From contig JBDTNQ010000101.1 in NCBI GenBank assembly GCA_039933635.1, positions 1 through 16,666 of the forward strand: 16,666 nt of DNA, written 5' to 3'. The notes under the pieces were generated by a model. The model saw nothing but the letters and a program-made list of their open reading frames with translations. It did not search any database and was not told the origin of the DNA. The translations under genes were made by a program, and so were the position numbers. Numbering within the stretch: position 1 is the first letter of the stretch; every line of letters begins with the position of its first letter. This document shows positions 7,404-12,910 of the stretch, one piece after another. The DNA comes from JBDTNQ01 sp039933635. Its GTDB lineage: Bacteria > Acidobacteriota > Vicinamibacteria > Vicinamibacterales > SCN-69-37.

Positions 7404-7432
7404 TGTAATTATTGAGCTTAGGCTGCTACGGT
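7404..7432 (+). promoter_or_regulatory. Weak candidate promoter for dnaA
   Basis: TTGTAA (7404-7409) and TACGGT (7427-7432) are 17 bases apart, four-of-six and three-of-six matches to the sigma70 boxes. The putative -10 sits inside the 17-nt palindrome. An alternative is TTGGGG (7379-7384) with TATTGT (7401-7406) at 16 bases. Both are poor; dnaA must be transcribed from somewhere in this spacer, but which start is used cannot be read from the sequence. Confidence 0.25.
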
Positions 7433-7535
7433 AGCAGCAGTACAGGGCCGAGACCGCGCGTTTTTCGGCCATTTTCCTGCCAACCGGGCGCCGTGGGGCT
7501 GACTCGTTCGTGGCCTTTTTTCGGGGTAGATCACC

Positions 7536-8891
7536 ATGGCTGGCACCGTTTGGGACGACGTCCTTGCTCGCGTCGAGACCAAGGTCAACCGGTACAGCTA
7601 CTTCACGTGGTTCCGGCAGACCTCTCTGGCGTCGGATCTGGGCGATACGCTCAGTATTCGTGTCACCGATCCCATGGTGGTCGACTGGCTCACCAAGCAC
7701 TACGCGGCCATCATCGAGGAAGCCCTGAGCGAAATCGGGCGACCCGGCGTTCGTCTGCGCTTTCAGCCCGACACGCACGATTCAGTGAGTCCCAAAACCA
7801 TCGAGATGCGTGACGATCCTGACCCCGTCCCGAGGGTGGAGGTGGCGTCCGACGACCCGGCAGACGTCTCGGACTACGGGGGATTGAGCCCGCGCTACTC
7901 GTTCGACACGTTCATCGTGGGGGCGTCGAACCAGTTCGCACATGCCGCGTGCCGGGCCGTCGCGGAAGCGCCCTCACGCTCCTACAACCCGCTGTTTCTG
8001 TATGGTGGTGTGGGTCTCGGCAAGACGCACTTGATGCACGCGATTGGCCACTACGTCCTCACGCAGAGCCCGGGCCTGAAGCTCACGTATATCTCCGCCG
8101 AACGCTTCATGAACGAAGTCGTGAACGCGATCCGGTACGACCGCATCATGGAGTTCCGCGAACGCTACCGCGGCGTTGACGTGCTCCTCGTCGACGACAT
8201 CCAGTTCATCGTCGGCAAGGAACGCACGCAGACGGAGTTTTTCCACACGTTCAACGCGCTGCACGATGCCCAGAAGCAAATCGTGCTCAGCAGCGATTGC
8301 CCCCCGCACCAGATCAGCGAGCTCGAAGAGCGGCTGCGCAGCCGTTTCGAATGGGGCCTCATCGCCGATATCCAGTCGCCCGATCTCGAGACGAAGATCG
8401 CGATTTTGAAGCGGAAGTCCGACGCCGAGGGCGTCCCGTTGCCGGACGACGTCGCCTTGTACATCGCGGGACGGATCAAGTCGAACATCCGGGAGCTCGA
8501 AGGTTCGCTGACGCGGTTGCTCGCCTACGCGTCGTTGTCCGGGCGCGACGTCTCGATGGGCCTCGCGCAGGAGGTCCTGCGTGATGTGCTCAAGCACGAG
8601 GAACGCGCGGTCACCATCGACATGATTCTCAAATTCGTCGCCGAGTATTACCAACTGAAGCTCGTGGACATCAAATCGAAGAACAACTCGAAGTCGATCG
8701 CGCTGCCGCGGCAAGTGGCGATGTATCTCTGCAAGGCCCTCACGTCGGCGTCGCTCCCCGAGATCGGGAAGAGCTTTGGCGGAAAGCACCACTCGACGGT
8801 CATCCATTCCATCCGGAAGGTCGAAGATCTCCGCCGGAAGGATCCGGTTTTCAACAACCTCATCCACACCCTCACCGAGTCATTTCGTTAG
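7536..8891 (+). CDS. dnaA: DnaA, chromosomal replication initiator
   Basis: DnaA is the AAA+ ATPase that binds DnaA boxes, melts the origin and loads the replicative helicase. The 451-residue protein has domain I (1-75, VWDDVLARVETKVNRYSYFTWF near the start), a short variable linker (about 76-115) and the AAA+ domain. In that domain are Walker A GGVGLGKTH (157-165), Walker B LLVDDIQF (217-224), the box VII arginines (LRSRFEWGL, 267-275) and the sensor II region with Arg319 (IRELEG). Domain IV is a helix-turn-helix DNA-binding domain (about 355-451), whose signature reads SLPEIGKSFGGKHHSTVIHS (406-425). Where E. coli has RDHTT in the recognition helix (432-436), this protein has KHHST (417-421). 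The ATG matches the usual N-terminus; GGGG about 10 bases upstream is the only binding-site candidate. It is the first gene of the rightward arm, followed by a 312-bp spacer before dnaN. Confidence 0.98.
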   Translation: MAGTVWDDVLARVETKVNRYSYFTWFRQTSLASDLGDTLSIRVTDPMVVDWLTKHYAAIIEEALSEIGRPGVRLRFQPDTHDSVSPKTIEMRDDPDPVPRVEVASDDPADVSDYGGLSPRYSFDTFIVGASNQFAHAACRAVAEAPSRSYNPLFLYGGVGLGKTHLMHAIGHYVLTQSPGLKLTYISAERFMNEVVNAIRYDRIMEFRERYRGVDVLLVDDIQFIVGKERTQTEFFHTFNALHDAQKQIVLSSDCPPHQISELEERLRSRFEWGLIADIQSPDLETKIAILKRKSDAEGVPLPDDVALYIAGRIKSNIRELEGSLTRLLAYASLSGRDVSMGLAQEVLRDVLKHEERAVTIDMILKFVAEYYQLKLVDIKSKNNSKSIALPRQVAMYLCKALTSASLPEIGKSFGGKHHSTVIHSIRKVEDLRRKDPVFNNLIHTLTESFR

Positions 8892-9068
8892 GGATTTCGC
8901 GGGGATCAACCGACCAGACCGGGTCGTGCACAGGCCCGGGCTGTGGACGGCTGTGGACGGATCGTCCCCGGACTGTTTTCCGCACAGTTCGCCCACCGTA
9001 CCGCGTGCCGCATCCACAGGCGCGTCCACAAGATAAACATCTGACAGCGAGAGGGTTATGAGCCTCGT
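8892..9068. other. oriC: dnaA-dnaN spacer with a second group of DnaA-box-like sites
   Basis: Four 9-mers share the TCCACA core of a DnaA box: two tandem CCGTCCACA on the minus strand (8942-8950 and 8952-8960), GCATCCACA (9010-9018) and GCGTCCACA (9022-9030) on the plus strand. The tandem pair repeats at 10 bases and the other pair at 12. A poorer TCGTGCACA lies at 8924-8932. A small inverted repeat, ACTGT (8972-8976) with ACAGT (8984-8988), may be part of the dnaA 3' end. An AT tract follows at 9087-9112. This matches the downstream half of a bipartite origin such as that of Bacillus subtilis; a regulatory DnaA-binding site is the alternative. Confidence 0.5.
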
Positions 9069-9073
9069 TTGAG

Positions 9074-9103
9074 TTACCAACAGGCCTTTATTCTTGTTAT
9101 AAT
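9074..9103 (+). promoter_or_regulatory. Promoter for dnaN (extended -10)
   Basis: A perfect TATAAT (9098-9103) is preceded by TGT, making an extended -10. TTACCA (9074-9079), 18 bases upstream, is a three-of-six -35. Transcription would start near 9110 and leave a leader of about 95 bases. The same AT-rich bases could also serve as an unwinding element. Confidence 0.55.
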
Positions 9104-9114
9104 TCTTTGTCTTG

Positions 9115-9180
9115 CTGATCGTTCATCAGGGAAGGATCTTCTCGCCCTGGTGATGCTCGACAGGCCCGGAACGTGTCGGG
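9115..9180 (+). promoter_or_regulatory. Two hairpins in the dnaN leader
   Basis: CTGAT (9115-9119) pairs with ATCAG (9125-9129) over a five-base loop, right behind the predicted transcription start. CTCGACA (9156-9162) pairs with TGTCGGG (9174-9180), including one G-U pair, over an 11-base loop and ends about 20 bases before the ATG. Neither is followed by a U-run. They may only stabilise the message end; a regulatory role is a guess. Confidence 0.25.
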
Positions 9181-9203
9181 CATACCGCGAGGTCGTCCTG
9201 CCT

Positions 9204-10310
9204 ATGGAACTTGTTGTCCGCAAGAACGATTTGCTGAAAGAACTCTCTCTATTGCAAGGCATCGTCGAGCGGAAGAACACGATTCCGATCCTCGCCAACG
9301 TGCTGATTGACGCGAGCAAGGACCAGATGTCACTGCTCGCGACGGACCTCGATGTCGGGTTGCGCAGCAGTTGCGCGGCGACGGTCGCCAAGCCGGGCAT
9401 TCTCACGTTGCCCGCGAAAAAACTATTCGAGATCGTGAGCGCGCTGCCCGACACCGAAATTCGCATCGAAGAAGACAAGGGCGGCAAGAGCGTGACGATT
9501 GCCGCGGATCGATTCGAGTCGCGGATGCAGACGCTCCCCGCGAGCGAGTTTCCGTCGCCGCCTGATGACGCGGGTGCCACGGCGGCGTCGCTGCCGGCCG
9601 CCGCGCTGAAGCGCATGATCAACCAGACCAAGTTCGCGATCACGAGCGAAGACACGCGGTATTTCCTGAACGGCGCCCAGCTCGTGCTGCAGCCGGACTC
9701 GATGAGTATGGTGGCCACCGATGGGCATCGCCTGGCGTTCGTTCGTGTGCAGGAATCCCCGGGCAAGGCGGCGAAGTCCGAGGTGCTGTTGCCGCGAAAG
9801 ACGCTGAACGAAATCGCGCGGCTGATCGATGGCGTCGACACGATTGAGTTCGCCCAGGGCGAGAATCACCTCTTCTTCCGCGCGGGATCGCGCCTGCTGA
9901 TTTCGCGGAAGATCGACGCGAATTTCCCGGCGTACGAACGCGTGATCCCGAAATCGAACGACAAGCACATCGACTTCGACCGCGACCGTCTCGCCGCGGC
10001 GGTGAAGCGTGTGCGCCTGTTGTCGAACGAGCGATCGAAAGCCGTGAAGTTCGTGATGGGCCACGATCAGGTGGAGATTACGTCCAGCACGCCCGAGTTG
10101 GGCGAGGCGCACGAAGTGCTGACCGTCGACTACAGCGGCGCGTCGATGCAGATCTGCTTCAACGCGGACTACGTGGATAATTTTCTTGGCGCGGTGGAAA
10201 CCGAACAGGTGCAGCTCGAGTTCAAGGATGAGATGAGTCAGGCCGTCATGAAGCCCGTGGGCGCCGACGGCTACGAGTACACCTACGTCATCATGCCGAT
10301 GAGAATTTGA
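9204..10310 (+). CDS. dnaN: DnaN, DNA polymerase III beta sliding clamp
   Basis: DnaN forms the ring-shaped homodimer that tethers DNA polymerase III and many repair proteins to DNA. From the ATG at 9204 the product is 368 residues (E. coli 366), starting MELVVRKNDLLKELSLLQGI and ending MPMRI, equivalent to the E. coli MPMRL terminus at the partner-binding pocket. Three repeated clamp folds of about 120 residues are present, with FAITSEDTRYFLNGAQL and ATDGHRLAF in the middle domain. The frame is open further upstream to 9069, but that stretch is a promoter region and the extra residues match nothing in the clamp. GAGG lies about 11 bases before the chosen ATG. gyrB follows directly, with no recF in between. 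Confidence 0.97.
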   Translation: MELVVRKNDLLKELSLLQGIVERKNTIPILANVLIDASKDQMSLLATDLDVGLRSSCAATVAKPGILTLPAKKLFEIVSALPDTEIRIEEDKGGKSVTIAADRFESRMQTLPASEFPSPPDDAGATAASLPAAALKRMINQTKFAITSEDTRYFLNGAQLVLQPDSMSMVATDGHRLAFVRVQESPGKAAKSEVLLPRKTLNEIARLIDGVDTIEFAQGENHLFFRAGSRLLISRKIDANFPAYERVIPKSNDKHIDFDRDRLAAAVKRVRLLSNERSKAVKFVMGHDQVEITSSTPELGEAHEVLTVDYSGASMQICFNADYVDNFLGAVETEQVQLEFKDEMSQAVMKPVGADGYEYTYVIMPMRI

Positions 10311-10339
10311 ACGCGCGGTTTCCGGCTTTCGCAGAACCC

Positions 10340-12880
10340 ATGTCGAACACTGATCTTCAGAATACGGGCCGTGGTGCATCCACGGCGTCGGCCAGCGGCG
10401 GCGTCGAGGAATACGGCGCGGACAAAATCAAGGTCCTCGAAGGCCTCGAGGCGGTCCGTAAACGGCCGGCCATGTACATCGGCACGACCGGCCCGCAGGG
10501 ACTCCATCACCTCGTCTACGAGATCGTCGACAACTCGATCGACGAGGCCCTGGCCGGCTACTGCAAGAACGTCAATGTGACGATTCACATCGACGGGTCG
10601 GTCACCGTGATCGACGACGGCCGCGGCATTCCGGTGGACATGCACGAGAGCGGCATCTCCGGTGCCGAGCTCGTCATGACCGTGCTGCACGCCGGCGGCA
10701 AGTTCGAGAATTCGGCCTACAAAGTGTCCGGCGGTCTGCACGGTGTCGGCGCCTCGGTCGTCAACGCTTTGTCCGAATGGCTGGAGCTCGAGATCTGGCG
10801 CAACGGGCAGGTGCACCAGCAGCGCTACCATCGCGGCACGCCGACGAAGCACCTGGAGATTACGGGCACCACCGAGAAGCGCGGTACCAAGATCACCTTC
10901 AAGCCCGACCTCGACATCTTCGAAACCGGTGAGTACAGCTTCGAAACACTCTCCCAGCGCCTGCGGGAACTCGCCTTCCTGAATGCCGGCGTGTCGATCA
11001 CGATCGAGGACGAGCGTGACGGCAAGAGCCACAATTTCCTGTACGAAGGGGGCATTCGCGAGTTCGTCGAATACCTGAACAAAAACAAAACGCCCGTCAA
11101 CGACAAGCCGATCTACATGTCAGGCGAACGCGACATGATCGGTGTTGAAATCGCGCTGCAGTGGAACGACAGCTACAGCGAGCTGACGTACACGTTTGCG
11201 AACAACATCAACACGATCGAAGGCGGGACGCATCTCTCCGGTTTCCGTGCCGCGTTGACCCGCACGATCAACCACTACGCCTCGCGCAACAATCTTTCGG
11301 ACAAGCTCATCGAGAGCGTGAGCGGCGACGACGTGCGCGAGGGCATGACGGCCGTGATCTCCGTGAAGATCCCGCAGCCCCAGTTCGAAGGCCAGACGAA
11401 GACGAAGCTCGGCAATACCGAGGTCAAGGGCATCGTCGAGAACATCGTGAACGACCGGCTGGGGGCGTTCCTGGAAGAGAACCCGGCCATCTCCAAACGG
11501 ATCATCGCGAAGGCGGTTGATGCCGCGCTGGCCCGTGAGGCCGCGCGCAAGGCGCGGGACCTCGTGCGCCGCAAGGGCGCGCTCGACAACACGGCGCTGC
11601 CGGGCAAGCTCGCCGACTGTCAGGAGCGGGATCCGGCCCAGAGCGAGCTCTACATCGTCGAGGGCGAGTCGGCAGGCGGTTCGGCCAAACAGGGGCGGGA
11701 CCGGCGTTTCCAGGCGGTCCTGCCGATCAAGGGCAAGATCCTCAACGTTGAAAAGGCCCGCTTCGACAAGATGCTCGGCCACGAGGAAATTCGCACGCTG
11801 ATCGCGGCCCTCGGCGCGGGGATCGGATCGGACGAGTTCGACCCGGCCAAGCTGCGCTACCACCGCGTCATCATCATGACGGACGCCGACGTCGACGGTT
11901 CGCATATCCGGACGCTGTTGCTGACGTTTTTCTACCGTCAGATGCGCGAACTGGTGGATCGCGGGCACATCTACATCGCCCAGCCGCCACTGTTCCGTGC
12001 CAAGCGCGGGCGGCAGGAAACGTTCATCAAGGACGAACGCGCGCTCGAAACGTTCTTGCTCAAGCGTGCCGCCGAGTCCCGCACTCTGGTGATTGGTGAC
12101 GGCCGGGAAATTTCAGGCGACGAGCTGGAACGCCGGCTCGAGAAGCTCATGCTCTTCCGGAAGCTCCTTCAGGTCGTCGAACGACGCGGACCGGCGAACC
12201 GCGCTGTCATGGCCTTGCTCGAGGGCGAAGCGCGGGACAAGACGTTCTGGGGCAATCGGGAGGCCGTCGTCAGTCTCGCGACCCATCTGACCCAGGGTGA
12301 CGTCCACGCGGCGGTTGTCGACGACGCCGAGCACCAGGCGTATTCGGTGTTGCTCGAGGATCGAACGGCGGGCTATGCGCGCCGGCACCGCCTCGATCTC
12401 GACTTCGTCACGACCGGCGAGTTCCGGACCCTGGCGGCCACGTATCAGGATGTCCGTGACCTCATGGCCGGGCCGGTGACGATTCGCACGGCCGCCAACG
12501 CCGCCGAGGTGGACGAACCCGATGAGACCGCCGCTGAAGGGGACGCGGTCGCGACGCCGGCGACGGATGCGGAACCGAAGGCACGCAAGCCCCGCGAAGC
12601 GGATCGGCGTGTGGACTCGCTCGACGAGCTGGTCGAGTACTTCGTCGCGGCCGGGCGCCGCGGACTCGCCGTCAACCGCTACAAGGGCCTGGGCGAGATG
12701 AATCCCGACACGTTGTGGGACACGACGATGGATCCGGCGAAGCGCACGCTTCTGCAGGTCCGTGCGGAGGACCACACGGAAGCCGACCTGATGTTCACGA
12801 CACTGATGGGCGATCAGGTTGAGCCACGGCGCAAGTTCATCGAGGACAACGCGCTCGACGTCAAGAACCTCGACATCTAG
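10340..12880 (+). CDS. gyrB: GyrB, DNA gyrase subunit B
   Basis: GyrB is the ATPase subunit of DNA gyrase, which with GyrA introduces negative supercoils. From the ATG at 10340 it has 846 residues: a GHKL ATPase domain (KVLEGLEAVRKRPAMYIG at 31-48, IDDGRGIP at 91-98, GGLHGVGASVVNALS at 131-145), a transducer domain, and a TOPRIM domain. The TOPRIM domain has EGESAGG from residue 441 and the metal-binding DADVD at 515-519. The core resumes at YKGLGEMNP near 781. Between about 550 and 760 sits the large TOPRIM insertion typical of diderm GyrB, ending in an Ala/Glu/Asp-rich linker. A TTG at 10307 in the same frame would add 11 residues and overlap the dnaN stop by four bases; I prefer the ATG because MSN is a common GyrB start. 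Neither has a convincing ribosome binding site. gyrA follows after 30 bp. Confidence 0.96.
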   Translation: MSNTDLQNTGRGASTASASGGVEEYGADKIKVLEGLEAVRKRPAMYIGTTGPQGLHHLVYEIVDNSIDEALAGYCKNVNVTIHIDGSVTVIDDGRGIPVDMHESGISGAELVMTVLHAGGKFENSAYKVSGGLHGVGASVVNALSEWLELEIWRNGQVHQQRYHRGTPTKHLEITGTTEKRGTKITFKPDLDIFETGEYSFETLSQRLRELAFLNAGVSITIEDERDGKSHNFLYEGGIREFVEYLNKNKTPVNDKPIYMSGERDMIGVEIALQWNDSYSELTYTFANNINTIEGGTHLSGFRAALTRTINHYASRNNLSDKLIESVSGDDVREGMTAVISVKIPQPQFEGQTKTKLGNTEVKGIVENIVNDRLGAFLEENPAISKRIIAKAVDAALAREAARKARDLVRRKGALDNTALPGKLADCQERDPAQSELYIVEGESAGGSAKQGRDRRFQAVLPIKGKILNVEKARFDKMLGHEEIRTLIAALGAGIGSDEFDPAKLRYHRVIIMTDADVDGSHIRTLLLTFFYRQMRELVDRGHIYIAQPPLFRAKRGRQETFIKDERALETFLLKRAAESRTLVIGDGREISGDELERRLEKLMLFRKLLQVVERRGPANRAVMALLEGEARDKTFWGNREAVVSLATHLTQGDVHAAVVDDAEHQAYSVLLEDRTAGYARRHRLDLDFVTTGEFRTLAATYQDVRDLMAGPVTIRTAANAAEVDEPDETAAEGDAVATPATDAEPKARKPREADRRVDSLDELVEYFVAAGRRGLAVNRYKGLGEMNPDTLWDTTMDPAKRTLLQVRAEDHTEADLMFTTLMGDQVEPRRKFIEDNALDVKNLDI

Positions 12881-12910
12881 GTCCCGCTCGCGCCAGCCAA
12901 TCAATTTCAC

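Larger units (their letters stand above)
7210..7535. other. oriC: Probable oriC, upstream part (rpmH-dnaA spacer)
   Basis: This non-coding spacer lies where the strand of transcription switches, between divergent rpmH and dnaA, the standard place for a bacterial origin. From left to right it holds two 10-bp palindromes, GGCCCGGGCC (7275-7284) and TTCCGCGGAA (7308-7317), and three DnaA-box-like 9-mers (7339-7370). A GC-rich step (about 7381-7395), an 85% AT tract (7396-7415), a 17-nt palindrome (7422-7438) and a hairpin, GGCCGA (7446-7451) with TCGGCC (7465-7470), complete it. The box cluster followed by a GC step and an AT tract resembles the basal unwinding layout described for other origins. 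The origin assignment rests on context and motifs, not on skew calculations. Confidence 0.7.

Noticed and set aside
7206..7778. 190-codon minus-strand frame across the origin and the dnaA start.
   Set aside because: It crosses the DnaA boxes and the antisense of dnaA domain I and has no recognisable domain.
8239..8247. TTTTCCACA inside dnaA, identical to origin box 1.
   Set aside because: It encodes part of the conserved EFFHTFN segment of DnaA, so the bases are explained by protein constraint; it is isolated from the other boxes.
9069..9203. N-terminal extension of dnaN with a hydrophobic, signal-like stretch.
   Set aside because: The extension is translated from the AT-rich promoter region; the clamp's conserved N-terminus begins at the ATG at 9204.
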